Notes under the pieces: model-generated
What the model saw: only the letters and a program-made list of their open reading frames with translations
What the model was told of the DNA's origin: nothing
Database searches by the model: none
Assembly: GCA_030544215.1 (NCBI GenBank)
Contig: JARZZO010000014.1
Coordinates: 34,501,734-34,565,733, forward strand
Origin: Zantedeschia hybrid cultivar
Lineage: Eukaryota > Streptophyta > Magnoliopsida > Alismatales > Araceae
Direction of reading: 5' to 3'
DNA: 64,000 nt
Shown here: positions 1 through 10,964 of the stretch, piece by piece
How the letters are laid out: the number at the start of each line of letters is the position of its first letter
Numbering within the stretch: the stretch's first letter is position 1
Program-made: the position numbers and the translations under genes

Positions 1-8
1 TATTATAT

Positions 9-221
9 TCAGTGGATATGCAGTTGACTCAAGTGCATATCCAAAGAGATACTGGTAAACCTGAAAAGCTCATTATAGATCGTACTTATTATGGATCGTA
101 CTATGTCCAGCAAGGTACAACTCCTCCTTTCGGACACACCATTCACTTGTGGTGTATAAGGAGGAGTAAGTTGAGAAAAGATACCATTATCCTTCAAGCA
201 CTGTGTGAACTCCGTACTCAA
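9..221 (-). pseudogene. copia integrase core fragment
   Basis: This minus-strand stretch contains LTPPYTPQVNGVSERR, the conserved block around the catalytic glutamate region of copia integrases. The rest of the domain is frame-shifted. It is the most 3' coding piece of the minus-strand copia visible before the window edge. Confidence 0.8.
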
Positions 222-426
222 GTATTCTCCTCTCTGATCTAATTAGAGAGCTTTAATACTCTTTCCAGATTGCTTCTCAACTTCATTTTTGAACTCCTTA
301 AACTTCTCAAACGTTTCTGACTTTTACTTCATTAAGTACACATAGCCGAATCTGGAGAAGTCATCAGTGAACGTGATGAAGTAAGAGAAGCCACCCTTGG
401 CTTGGGTTGATATCGGACCACATACA

Positions 427-765
427 TCAAAATGTATTAGTTCTAAGAGTCTTTTGCATGCTCTCCATGTCCTGTAAATGGAGACTTTGCGATTTTACCC
501 ATGAGGCGAGACTACATGTTGCAAACAATTCATAATCGAATGGATTCAAATATCCATGTTTATGCAACTTCTGGAGTCTGTCTTTGCCAATGTGTCCAAG
601 TCTACAATGCCACATGTAGGTTTGGTTCACATTGTTCTTACTATTCTTAAAAACTCTTTCAAGATGGGGATTACAATTAGCAACATCTAATAGGTACAAT
701 CTATTGACTAAATTTGCAAAAGCAATTAATTTATCATTCAAATAAATCGAACAACTATTGTTCAT
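427..765 (-). pseudogene. copia GAG-pre-integrase domain remnant
   Basis: The translation carries WHCRLGHIGKDRLQKL, the histidine-rich GAG-pre-integrase signature that precedes the HHCC zinc site of copia integrase. The reading frame then runs on without the expected cysteines, so this is a decayed copy. Confidence 0.8.
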
Positions 766-984
766 AATAGTTAATTTGTATCATAACTTGTCTAAACAAA
801 AGACAGAAATGATGTTTTTGATTATGCTAGGAACATAATACCAATCATCTAATGATATTAAATCTCGGGATGGTAGCTTGATGTTCACTATCCTCACAAC
901 GATCGCTGCAACCTTTGCGCTGTTCCCTTATCTTGACTCTACCTCGCTCTTGCTCAGCTTGCATCTACTTGTCAGCATTTGCAT

Positions 985-1040
985 ATCATAACAAACATGA
1001 GAAGTACATCCAGTATCTAATATCTAAGATGTAGAATCTC
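985..1040 (-). pseudogene. copia aspartic protease active-site remnant
   Basis: The reverse complement reads ILDTGCTSHVC. This matches the D-[ST]-G-[AC] active-site block of copia proteases, with the catalytic Asp codon at about 1,015-1,017. It lies between the zinc knuckle and the integrase as expected. It is too short for an ORF of its own because of flanking stops. Confidence 0.7.
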
Positions 1041-1128
1041 TAAGAGACAAGTTTATATTTATCATATAGATACCTGAAGTGCCTGGTTACTTAACATTTT
1101 CTTGAGCTTTGTCTTTGAGGTACTCTTT

Positions 1129-1170
1129 GCAGTTCTTCTTCTAGTGGCCCTTCTACTTGCAGTAGAAGCA
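1129..1170 (-). pseudogene. gag CCHC zinc knuckle with two in-frame stops
   Basis: On the minus strand a C-x2-C-x4-H-x4-C spacing is preserved (C-F-Y-C, then K-G-H, then K-K-N-C). TAG codons have replaced one residue before and one after the KGH. This directly shows that the gag of this element is dead. Confidence 0.75.
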
Positions 1171-1370
1171 ATCACCCTTTTCTATTCTTTTGCCTTTGTC
1201 TTTCTTTAGCACTGACTTAGGCTTGCTCTGCTTCTTACTCTTACCTTTTTTAAAGATAGGTGTTGCCTTTTTCTTCTTATTGGTCTTACCAACAAAGAGG
1301 ACATTTGGCTTTTCCTTCATAAGGTGCCCTTTGCAGTCTTCAACATATTGAGAAGCTCAGTTAAGGCTGC

Positions 1371-1910
1371 TTATATCTTGTTCATGTTGAAATTAACAAT
1401 GAACGGTGCATATGATACTGGAAGTGAGGCAATAACAAGGTCAATATACATTTCCTTAGGTAAAGAAATCCTAAGAGCATCTAACCTCTCTATCCACTCA
1501 ATCATCTTCAGTACATGATTTTGCATTGAAGACCCCTCTGCTATCTGAATCTTGAACATATTTTTAGATATCTCATATTTTTCAATTATGCTCTGCTCTT
1601 TAAAAAGCTCCTTCAGATAGAGGAAGATGGCCTTAGCATCCATGTTCTCATGCTATCTTTGCAACTCATTGTTCATAGAGGTAAGCATGTAGCATTAGGT
1701 CAGAGTGGAATCCTCCTTCAACTTCTCATACACTATGATCTCCTCTTCAGGGGCATCCAATGCCGGTTCAACATGAGCATTATCTTTTAGGACGTAGGTA
1801 ATCTGCTCAGACCTGAGGATAATTTTCAGGTTTTTGAGTAAGTTAGAGTAGTTCGGGTCTGTCAAACGGTTGGCATCCAACATGCTACGAAGTGGGTTGT
1901 TCAACGACAT
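1371..1910 (-). pseudogene. copia gag (UBN2-type) in two broken pieces
   Basis: The 5' piece (1,695-1,910) starts with the typical gag opening MSLNNPLRSMLDANRLTDP. The second piece (1,371-1,643) carries the later UBN2 region, including LKMIEWIERLDALRISLP. A frame break of about 50 bases separates them. The probable start is the ATG whose complement ends at 1,910. Confidence 0.75.
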
Positions 1911-3417
1911 TCTTGCCTACAGGAGATAGACAATCTAAAATTAGCAGATGTTCAATTAAAAGTTAAAAACAAGATTTGGTCTTTAATCTAATTTTATTCC
2001 TACTAATTTTCGGCGGATTATATAACCCTCGAATATACAGAACGGGAGACACCGACGGTCTCTAGTGGGGATCAGAATCTCACTGAATTGTAATACAGTC
2101 TTATAGATAGCGCAACAAGCTGCAATACAATCAGAGAGTACCCATCTCATGTGACTTGCAACTCCTTACAATATCTGATCATATTTTGGTCCCTAGATAT
2201 TTAATGGGCTTGTGGATAGCACAACAAACCATTAAGTCTGGTGTAAGTATTACCATCATTATGAGACATGCATAGATTATGATGCAGTCTTTATGGATAG
2301 TACAACAAGATTACACCGTGCCTTATCCCGTACAACAAACATCTAATGCCATAACCTTAGTCTCTTCTTATGAATAAACATGCCTTGTGGATAGCACAAC
2401 AAATCCGCCTAAAGTGATTTGAGTCCTAAACACTATAACGATGGAAGACCACATGGTAAGTAGTTAACCACTCACGTTACGGCTTAGACTTTTAAAGAGG
2501 ATTTTTAGATTATTTTTATCTTGGTCTCATCATAGGTGATAGTATAGAAGTATATCATACATATATATATATATATACTGAATACCATACCTAGTATTTG
2601 ATTCATAATCAAAATAAAATGCATCACATACATGTTAAGTGTGGTCATGATAGTACAGTTTGACTAGAGTCATTCAGTCAAACTTATACAATCTAATATA
2701 ACAATTATATCAGATAACCTGCAAATGCAGACATTTAGATCTCCATCTCATGGCCTTCTTGGTTGCAGCAGTGGATCAACCTTGCTCCTTCTTCGGTTGC
2801 CTTGATCAAATTACATTAAATTGAAAGATATAATATCTAAATTTACATGTAGAATTGAAGAAGACCTTATGGCGAGTATATAACTGGAGGGAGGTAGAAG
2901 TACACTAGAGTATGAGAGAGGAAGAGGTACGCAGACTTCTATTATTAACAATTAATAATAATCATACATCTAAACATGATCCACATTTACATCATCACAT
3001 GATGCATTCACAAGTGCATATCTATGACCACTGTGTCTTTTATCTATTCCACACGTGGAAGAGCGCATCACATGGCTAAATAAAAGAGTTTCGAAAATAA
3101 ATAATTTTGACTTTTAAAAAGCTGGATTCCAATCAAAATTAGTAATTTGAAATTTTGAAAAACTCATTTTATTATTTGGAGCATGCAATTAAATTATATT
3201 CAAAAGCATTAAACATACATCTCATGTGCACACACTCCAAACTAATAATTTTTAGAATATTCTATGTGATTAGAACAATTTTAATCAATGTAATTAATCT
3301 AACAATTAGATTAAGTACATTTACAAAATCTAACAATTAGATTATTAAAATTCAACAATTGTTAATTAAAAGTCAAAATCTATTAAGGGCCCTAATTAAA
3401 ATGGTCACTCATACTAC
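1911..3417. other. possible copia leader/LTR zone, AT-rich, no gene
   Basis: No coding region is recognisable. The stretch next to the gag start (1,911-2,480) is probably the untranslated leader of the minus-strand copia, because it precedes its gag. It has a spaced repeat of a motif like GTGGATAGCACAACAA. A short TA microsatellite lies at about 2,560-2,577. From about 2,930 to 3,417 the sequence is simple AT-rich DNA. I could not find an LTR terminus or a primer-binding site. Confidence 0.4.
2103..2402. repeat. spaced 16-base motif, four copies plus a partial
   Basis: Variants of GTGGATAGCACAACAA occur at 2,103-2,118, 2,212-2,227, 2,293-2,308 and 2,387-2,402, with a truncated one (TACAACAA) at 2,331. 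The text between copies differs, so this is not an ordinary tandem array. The position upstream of the copia gag suggests an RNA leader role, but that is inference. Confidence 0.6.
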
Positions 3418-4350
3418 TTTTGGCTAGACAGGTGGTGCGACGCAACCCCTCTCTCACTCATGTTCCTGAGATTGAGCGCTTTGGCATGCAACCAACAAGT
3501 TTTGGTGTCTCAAGTTGTGGACAGGTGCCCAAATGGTAGAAGGGAGTGGATCCCCCGATTTAAGAGAAACTTACGGGATGAGAAAATTCAAGAGTTGGCT
3601 TCTCTATTGCAAATCTTGCAGGATATCTCTTTGGAGGAGTCTAGACATGATTGTTGGTGTGGGGCTAGGGTGCCCATAGAGTTTTTTCAGTTAAGTCGAC
3701 ATATTCAATTATTACAGATGGTGGGTATTGATCCCTTTTTTTCAGGCAGATCTGGGACCCCAAGTCCCCTTGGAAAGTCAAAATTCTCATTTGGAGAATT
3801 ACTATTAGTAGATTGCCTACTACAGCTTATTCGCGTTGGCTGTGACGAGTCTATCACTTACTGCCTGTGTGGCGAGCAAGACGAATCTCTGGATCACCTT
3901 TTTGTGGGATGTTCTTTTGCTAAAGATATTTGGTAGTTTATTTTTGCAAAATTGAAGCTGGTCAAGCAATTGAGGAATAAGGTGGCTGAGTTGATTCAGT
4001 TCTGGTCCCTACCTTTGGGAAGCAAAGGCGATCGCATTGTATGGTGGCTAGTGCTTCATGCCACTTTATAGGCTATTTGGTTAGAAAGGAACAAGATGAT
4101 CTTTCATAGAGAATCTTCTTCGGCTGAGGGCGTGGCTATTTTTGTGTCTTCGAGGGTCAGGGAATGGATGGCCCTTTCTTGTAAACTTTTGGCTGACTCT
4201 TCAGACCTTTTCTTATTGTTGGGTATGATGGAGTGATTCACCTTCTTGGTGATTTTGTGGAGGGCTTTTATGTGTAGTCTTCTTTATTATCACTTGTATA
4301 TCTTTTTTACTCTTTTTATACAATTAGCGGTCTTCCATTTTCAAAAAAAT
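3418..4350 (+). pseudogene. LINE (L1-type) ORF2 3' end, zf-RVT region and tail
   Basis: From 3,418 a FWLDRWCDA-type block begins, then the region ending in a zinc-finger-like zf-RVT motif (CLCGEQDESLDHLFVGCSF). A TAG follows at 3,934. Downstream the normal LINE C-terminus continues (VWWLVLHATL, stop, AIWLERNKMIFH) to a TGA near 4,233. The 3' region ends in an A-rich stretch at about 4,340-4,358. This is a 5'-truncated, dead copy. Confidence 0.8.
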
Positions 4351-4359
4351 TAAAATGAA

Positions 4360-5157
4360 ATTCATTTAATTTTAAAATTCAAAATAAAATTTAAATTAAA
4401 AATTAAAAATTTAATTTCATGTTAAATGGGCCTATTGGGGTCTATGAGGTTGGGTGGGCTCAACACCTGACTAAGCCATGGCTCAGCCCAGCTGAGCCCT
4501 GGGCTCGGGCCAAGGCTGAGCCTAGCCCAGCTAGTGGGCTTGGACCCAGGCCCCCAACATTTGGGTGGCCTGGTTTGAGCCCCTGGCTGGGGTAGAGCCC
4601 AACCAGGGTCCCGACCCCTGCTTGCGACTAGGGAAACCCTAGTTGCCGTAGGGGTTGTCCCCGCCCACCACGACTCCCTGCCCAACAGGGAGTTTGGGCG
4701 GTGAAGGACTCCTCCTCGAGGAGGAGTCCGGCCTTCGGCGGTGGCCTGCGGGGCACCGAAACCCCCCCTCCCCCCTTTTCTTTCATCCTGTAAAGGTAGG
4801 AGGAGGAGAGGGGCCGGCTTGTCGCAACTTGGCCACCCTCCTTGGCGCCGGTCCCGGCCCCAGTGCCATGATGACCGGCGACGACCCCTGGACCATCCAG
4901 GGTTGCCAGCCACCCTCCCCGGCCACCGAGCGCTTCAAAACATCGCCGGATAACAGGGATGCCCGCCGTTCTTCATCTCATGAGGAATACCATAAAAAAT
5001 CCCAACAAAATTTAATTTTTTTATACAGAAATCAATTGGTCTAATCACCTGTGATCATCTTATGAACATTAAACTTGCATAAAAACTAAATCTTAGCATG
5101 GATTATTAATTGAAATGGTTAATTCGGAGATTGAAACGGACAAGAGAACAGTGGAAG
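4360..5157. other. GC-rich unassigned stretch
   Basis: From about 4,430 to 4,960 the base composition switches sharply from AT-rich to GC-rich, with many CCCAG/CTGGG and CCGG words. Long open frames on both strands here look compositional, with proline-, glycine- and arginine-rich text and no domain. I see no gene. The patch could be part of an unidentified repeat. Confidence 0.4.
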
Positions 5158-5655
5158 CTGACTCTGAGACCACTGTTGGGATCTCCTCGGTGGCATCGAC
5201 GATGCAGCAAAAATGAAAAATAATTAAAATAAATCTATCTCGGCCCATTTTGATGAATAAAAAAACACAAAAGCGGTGATCGACCATTACCTTGCGCGGA
5301 ATTAGATCTACGTTCGTTTGGTTCCGACGGTGTGATGTCGCAAGTCGCGCAGTCGTCCGGCCTTTAGCGGTATTCACACGATCTTCCTCGCGACAGATCT
5401 CTCCTGGTTCCTCGCTTGTAGCAACGCTTGCGAAGGCCGCCTGTCTTCGTAAAGATCTTCGCAACATGCAAACAGATTCCCGACGATCGGGAGTCGGAGA
5501 AGATAATAACGAAGCGGAGCACGGAAGGAGTCGCCCATCTTGGTGTTAGAGAGAGAGAAAGAGGAGAGAGAGAGAGAGGGGGGACGACGATCTCCAGGTC
5601 CATTGGGACGAGACACGGGTCCATGCTCCTCGCCGCTTATCAGGTAAGTCCCTAG
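5158..5655 (-). mobile_element. probable minus-strand copia primer site and 5' LTR fragment
   Basis: The text gactctgagaccac followed by TGTTGGGATC at 5,174 resembles a reversed initiator-tRNA primer site next to the TG of an LTR. On the minus strand this would be a 5' LTR and PBS. The following 470 bases have no coding match and include a GA-rich run at 5,547-5,582. The primer site is imperfect and no internal copia region lies beside it, so this is tentative. Confidence 0.35.
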
Positions 5656-7852
5656 GTCCTAGATGTGACTTGGACTTACAAGTGAGGATGATGGCCCAAA
5701 TCGGATTGGGACAATCTAAGTCGGGTCAGAGGAGGCGAAAGTCCCATGGGCGGGACAATTCAAATTTGAAACGTTTGAGGCCCTCGTCTGCTCCCCAGTG
5801 TTATCCTCAACCTCTAAAAACCTTGGAGGTTTCTTACTGGCGTTGTTGCTACTGGCTAGCTTGGATTCGAATGGCTAAGTATGCTTTGTTGACAAAGATG
5901 AGTAGGACCAAAGGGATGTCCCTCCTAAAGGAGGCTCTAGGCACAAGCTTTGCCTCTAGTAGAGACCCCTTATGCAATAATCAAGCTAGCATGATGTTAA
6001 GGTCCATGTAATGTTCTACAGGCGTTCGGAGGTAGCCTTTCTCTAATAGGATGATGCGGACCCTCGTTAGCTTGAGGGCAATGACAAAGATCCTTGGGTT
6101 GGGGTTTGTGGCCATCTAAGGAGTCCATAGAGATAGCTTAACTACCACATTTTCTCCGGCTAGTACTCTTGCCTTTACCACCTCCCTTGCTAGGCAAATC
6201 AACGGGCAAACAAGGAGGAGCGAGGTATCAGACACTTAATGGACCTCCCATGTTCCCGGTCCCTATCGTTTAGGTAGCAAGCCCTTGATCTAGTAAGGGT
6301 CTTTAGGCCCATCAATAATCACTCCTTTGGGGCATCTCTATAGCCCATATATCCTTCTCTTCAGAGCCTCCACGTCCTGAAAGCTCACCCCCAAGACGTT
6401 GGTGACCTTGGCTGTGGGTCCCCCCCCCAGCCCTCACTGAATGGAATTGAGGACCCCTCCCCTCTCGAGTGCTTCCGCATAACCGTCGAGAGGGGCAGTG
6501 ACTGGAGATGGCCTACGACTCCGCACTCCCAACACATATAGGGGAAGGGTAGTCACCTGGGCAACTACTGTCATGGGAGCTTTTCCTTTTCCATTCTTGC
6601 CTAGGTCCCTTAGCATGCTTCTTTCATCATTAGATTTTCGTGAAAACCTTTTATACTTGTCTTGAGAGTTGACACTTGGTGGTTTAATGGATTGTCTTGG
6701 GGTTATTAGTTTGATTGAAATGAGGAAGATGGACTATGATTTTTCTCTAGCCATATGCACGTGTTGCATGCAAATTTCTTATTTCTATGATTCATTTTGC
6801 ATGAACAAAATAGCCAATGAACTTGGCTGCCGACTTATGTTCTATATTATGGCACCCGGTATGGGTGCTATGCTAGAGTAGTCCAGTATGGAATAAGTTT
6901 AAGGACTAAACTTTCCATGTTCCAACTACCTTTAGGCTTTTGATGAATTAACTAGCCTTGTGACACTGTTTCATCTTCGCCCGAGTCCTGGAAAGGGCAA
7001 CTTTGTAAATACATGCCTGGTGCTAGAGCAAGAACCACGACAAAGATGGAAGTGCTACTTTGTATGGAGCTAGAGTTAACAAGAATGGGTGGCTGTCGCT
7101 GTTAGGATACAAGTGTAGTCTATGTTGTCTATCTAGCTAGGATGCGGCAGTACGGCTGGAAGATAAGCCATAATAGTATGGGAAAAGTCCAATGGTCCAA
7201 TTTCTCATGTTCTGGCAACTGAGGGACTACTTTTCTAGAAAGTCCTAAGAGGAAATATTTTAGACTTGCTGAGGGAGCTGGATTCCAGAACCAAGAAAAG
7301 ATAAAATGGGAACTTAGAAAACTTTCTGTGCCTCCTTTCATCCCAGGAGGATCCTAAGTTACTTAAGCAATATGTACAATCCCAAAAATACGATGGCTTA
7401 GCCTTCCACAAGCTCAAAGATTTTGACAACAAGACAATGTCTTCTTCTTTAGTGGTGTCTGTAACACAGGCATGATTGTGGAAGACTGTGCTTTGGTGGG
7501 AGTAATGTTATTGACAACAATGAAGATAAGGGTTGCCTCCATGTGATCAGAATGAAAATGGCAACAAGCGAGGGAAATATCAATGACAAATTGACAATAG
7601 TGGAATCAATTGATGGTGATGGCAAATAATGAGTTTGGGGATATGGATGATATGGTAATGGAGGCAACAATGATAACAGATATTGAAGTATGCTATGCCT
7701 ATGGTGGCTATAACGGCAATGGCATCATGGCGTCGATGACAATGGTTGATATGGTAGTGATGGTGGAAGTCTAGGTTGCGTAAACTTAACCAGCGTGCAT
7801 CTTACTGAACTTTGAACAAGGTCATTGAGCATGATACACACTTTCATCATTA
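5656..7852. other. no recognisable gene or repeat
   Basis: Short open frames occur on both strands, but none shows a domain, splice-linked partner or TE signature that I recognise. Text around 7,480-7,760 is rich in GATGG/ATGGCAA words, which gives weak periodicity. I leave it unassigned. Confidence 0.5.
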
Positions 7853-7853
7853 C

Positions 7854-7884
<31 letters not shown>

Positions 7885-7893
7885 AAAAAAAAA
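7853..7893. repeat. homopolymer C22 followed by A19
   Basis: A run of 22 C (7,853-7,874) passes directly into 19 A (7,875-7,893). Similar pure G or C runs occur at 12,818, 24,208 and 28,492. Confidence 0.95.
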
Positions 7894-8289
7894 CCAAAAA
7901 AAAGGAAAAAAAGCCCAAACGTTCATTCGTTCATTTGCGTGAATGCCAGAAAAAGCAACTTGGCTTCCATGCTAGGTTCTGTGTTCCTCTAATTCCTCAA
8001 TTAGCTTTGATACTAATTTTGTTGTGTACCTTTGCATGGATGTCTAGGAAAATAAAATTGGTCTTGTAGGGAGCCGATCCTTCGCAATGAAAGTAGGGAA
8101 TAGAAAATGTAAATAGAAATTGCTAAACAAAATCCCTTTCTCCCCATCCATAATGTCAATGAAAGACAAGAATAATTCAATAGAAAATGAAAACCTCTCT
8201 CTCCCTCTTCTTCCCTTTAATTCTCACCGAGCTCTAGTTTAGCAAGTGTAAAATCAGGGAGTGCCATCTTAATCTTTATGCCATCCTTT

Positions 8290-8960
8290 TCTGAAAGTGG
8301 ATGATACCACAATATCATTACTATTGAGGAAGGGAATATACAAGTATAAGAGTGAGAGCTTATAAAACTCCCCGTACAAAAGTAGGCCCACACCAAGATG
8401 TTGTGCCCTTCTTCCCCCCCAAATAAGCCAAAAGAGTGGAGTCTTTGTCTTTTGAATTAGAAAGTGTTGGGACACTGTCACAGACAAAAGAGACAACTCC
8501 TTTAGGGATCTTGGTCTTTCTGAAGATCCTCCCATTCCTCTCATCCCAGATCACCCACAGAGTGGCATGAAGAAGAAGAATCAGCCACCAGATGATGTAG
8601 TTCCCTTTTGTATTCCATCGCTGATATCAGTTGAACATCAACCCGCCTGAAAGGAACAACAAGCCTTTTGAAGAAGCAATGTCCAGATCTCCTGTGCAAA
8701 GGGGCAACCAACGAACAAATGTTTTGGTATCTCCTTGTCCTCTCCATAAAAACAATGGTAGCATTAATACCCTTGAAGAATGGGTTGAGTCTATCATGTA
8801 TAGGTAGCCTATCAAGTGAGATTCTCCATGTCAAGACCTTCATCTTCAACGGGCTGTTCGGAGATCAAATGTTCCTCGCCAAAGGGTGTAGAGATCCCCA
8901 TAGGCAATGCGCTTTTATGGTGAGTTTACAATGACTCTTCCACTCGCTTCTGATTCCATG
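8290..8960 (-). pseudogene. LINE ORF2 3' fragment (zf-RVT to tail)
   Basis: On the minus strand the block MKVLTWRISLDRLPIHDRL is the usual start of the zf-RVT region. A frame-shifted zinc-finger part follows, then VIWDERNGRIF, the LINE C-terminal block. The 3' end has the near-palindrome GTGGATGATACCAC at 8,297-8,310, which is also found at the 3' ends of LINE-B and LINE-C. Multiple frameshifts make it non-functional. The 5' edge around 8,960 is approximate. Confidence 0.75.
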
Positions 8961-9094
8961 GCCAAGCATCCTGCATGTTAGGCTGCATGCCGTTCCTCTG
9001 TACTAATGGTGAGAGATCCTCTAACCAATCTAGTTCTTCGCTGTCAAGTTCCTTTTGTACCATGGTATGCAACCTCCATTTAAGGATGTATTGT

Positions 9095-9526
9095 CATAGT
9101 ATCCATGCATCGTTGCTAAAAGGTGGGAAGGCAATCTATGAAGCAATGAAGATCTCTCTGCAAGTGTGAATTGTGAAAATCCCCACACCATTAATCCTCC
9201 TTTATTGACTATCATCCAAACTAATCCGAATGCTCAAGTCCAAGATATCCATAGCTTGTATGATGACATTTTGTATATAAAAAATATTGCTCACGGTAGT
9301 AGAAGACAAATCCATAGTATCCATGCATCGTTGCTAAAAGGTGGGAAGGCAATCTATGAAGCAATGAAGATCTCTCTGCAAGTGTGAATTGTGAAAATCC
9401 CCACACCATTTATCCTCCTTTATTGACTATTATCCAAACTAATCCGAATGCTCAAGTCCAAGATATCCATAGCTTGTATGATGACATTTCGTATATAAGA
9501 AATATTGCTCAGTAGAAGACAAATCC
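9095..9526. repeat. direct tandem duplication, 218-bp unit
   Basis: The segment starting catagtatccatgcatcg at 9,095 restarts at 9,313, and the following text is almost identical for the whole unit (9,095-9,312 and 9,313 to about 9,526). There are only a few substitutions and a short gap near 9,510. The edges have no transposon features, so this looks like a local tandem duplication. Confidence 0.9.
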
Positions 9527-10147
9527 CACTCTCTAGCTCTCCTATAACACATTTATCTTACCACATCTAACCATAAAACTCTTTCCTCTGTACCAAGCTT
9601 CCCTAACCACTTATGTCATTAGAGGCGATCGCCTAAGTAACGAGGCAAGGTGAAGCAATGGTAAGTTGCCTCGCTTCAGCTCATCTTGCATAGTGATCAC
9701 TTTTAATTGGCTTGATCATGTAGCCAGTCGCTTCAAGTTGCTTTGCACACTCTAGCTCGCTTCAACTGTGTAAGCCCGATCCCCACCGCGATGCAAGCCT
9801 TAACCCTAACCCCTCGGCGAACTCCCAACCTTGGCAACATACTCCCCTGAGTCTGGTGGTGGCTTCCTTCATCTTCAGTGACCTCCTTGTCTCTAGCAAC
9901 CCCTTCACATGCCTTTAGCCTTAACTATAACCCCTTGGTGAACACCCAACTCCAGTGGCATACTCTCCCAAGTCAGACGGCCGCGTCCCTCATCTTCAGC
10001 AACCCTTCCTCAGTCTGGACAGATCTCTGTGCATGTGTGAGTGTGCGCGCATGCGTGTGTGCACATGTGCGTGTGCGTGTGTACGCACGCACTGTATGTG
10101 TGCACATGCACGCATTGTGCATGGGTGCATTCACGTGCACGTGCACT
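9527..10147. other. unassigned, ending in a GT/CA-rich simple sequence
   Basis: No gene is recognised. From about 10,022 to 10,140 the sequence is dominated by GTGTG/CGCAC dinucleotide-type repeats with interruptions. This simple sequence is the target into which the hAT MITE at 10,148 inserted, because its 8-bp target copy cgtgcact is drawn from it. Confidence 0.6.
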
Positions 10148-10911
10148 CATGGATTGCGGAATCGGCCGATTCGGATCGGAATCGGCGGGTTCCGATCCGA
10201 TTTGGGGGGGATTTCACTGTTCCCCCCCACCGATTTGAAAAAAAAAAAAAACGGCCGAAATCGGCCCGAACCGGACCAAATCGGGGCCGGACCGGCCAGA
10301 TCGGCCGGTCCGGACCCGATCTGGTCCGGTTCGGGCCGGTCCCGATCCCCCCCTTAAGGTTTGAGGGTTTAGGGGTTTAGGGTTTAGGTTTTAGGGTTTT
10401 AGGGTTAAGAGTTTAGGGTTTAGGGTTTAGGATTTTAGGGTTTTAGGATTTTAGGGTTTAGGGTTTAAGGGTTTAAGGGTTTAAGGGTTAAGGGTTAAGG
10501 GTTAAGGGTTTAGGGTTTAGGGTTTAGGGTTTAGGGTTAAGGGTTAAGGGTTTAGGGTTTAGGGTTTAGGGTTTAGGGTTTTAGGGTTAGGGTTTTAGGG
10601 TTTAGGGTTTAGGGTTTAGGGTTTTAGGGTTTTAGGGTTTAGGGTTTTAGGGTTTAGGGTTTTTTATGGATGTACATGAATTGCATTCATTCTTATTGTA
10701 CATCAATTGAATAATATGTATGTAATTTTTTCTGTTATTTTTTTTTTTTCTAATTTTTTCTGACTTTTTTTAATTTTTTATTATTTTTTAATCTGGCCGA
10801 GTTGGACTGGCCAGACTTCATCTGGATCGGCCGACTCGGCCGATCCGATCCGAGTCGGATCGGGATCGGTGGGTCCCGATTCGGGGACCCGATCCGATCC
10901 GGAATTCCTTG
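10148..10911. mobile_element. non-autonomous hAT element with internal telomere-like repeats
   Basis: The element is bounded by a perfect 8-bp target duplication, cgtgcact, at 10,140-10,147 and 10,912-10,919. Its ends are CATGGATTGCGGAATCGG and, reverse complemented, CAAGGAATTCCGGATCGG, so the TIRs match imperfectly. Both subterminal zones are packed with GGATCGGCCGATCC-type words, as in the full-length hAT copies at 42,318 and 50,497. The centre holds about 300 bp of TTTAGGG-type repeats instead of a transposase. It is probably mobilised in trans by that family. Confidence 0.85.
10361..10661 (+). repeat. interstitial telomere-like (TTTAGGG)n array
   Basis: About 300 bases of TTTAGGG, TTTTAGGG and TTAAGGG variants in head-to-tail order. 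The array is wholly inside the MITE with TSD cgtgcact. It is therefore cargo of a transposon and not a chromosome end or a fusion scar. Confidence 0.95.
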
Positions 10912-10964
10912 CGTGCACTGGGTGCATGCATATGGATGCGGTTTGGCCATTTGGTAATGGGACA

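Larger units (their letters stand above)
1..1910 (-). mobile_element. Ty1/copia retrotransposon, 5' half, degenerate and cut by the window edge
   Basis: Read on the minus strand from 1,910 downwards, the domains follow copia order: gag start, gag (UBN2-like), CCHC zinc knuckle, aspartic protease, GAG-pre-integrase and integrase core. Reverse transcriptase and RNase H would lie to the left of base 1. Many in-frame stops and frame changes break the polyprotein, so this copy cannot be functional. Unlike the other two copia elements in the window, it is outside the big USB1 intron. Its gag resembles the TNT1-type group by the opening MSLNNPLRSMLDANRL. No LTR boundary could be fixed. Confidence 0.85.

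Noticed and set aside
4422..5044. Long GC-rich open frames on both strands
   Set aside because: Composition is Pro/Gly/Arg-rich in every frame, with no domain or splice partner. This is the expected effect of a GC-rich patch.
9878..10380. Overlapping Cys/His/Val-rich open frames
   Set aside because: They run through the GT-rich simple sequence and into the hAT MITE end. The Cys-Val repeats are simple-repeat translation.
10361..10661. Chromosome end or fusion site
   Set aside because: The telomere-like array is enclosed by hAT subterminal zones and an 8-bp target duplication, so it is inside a transposon.
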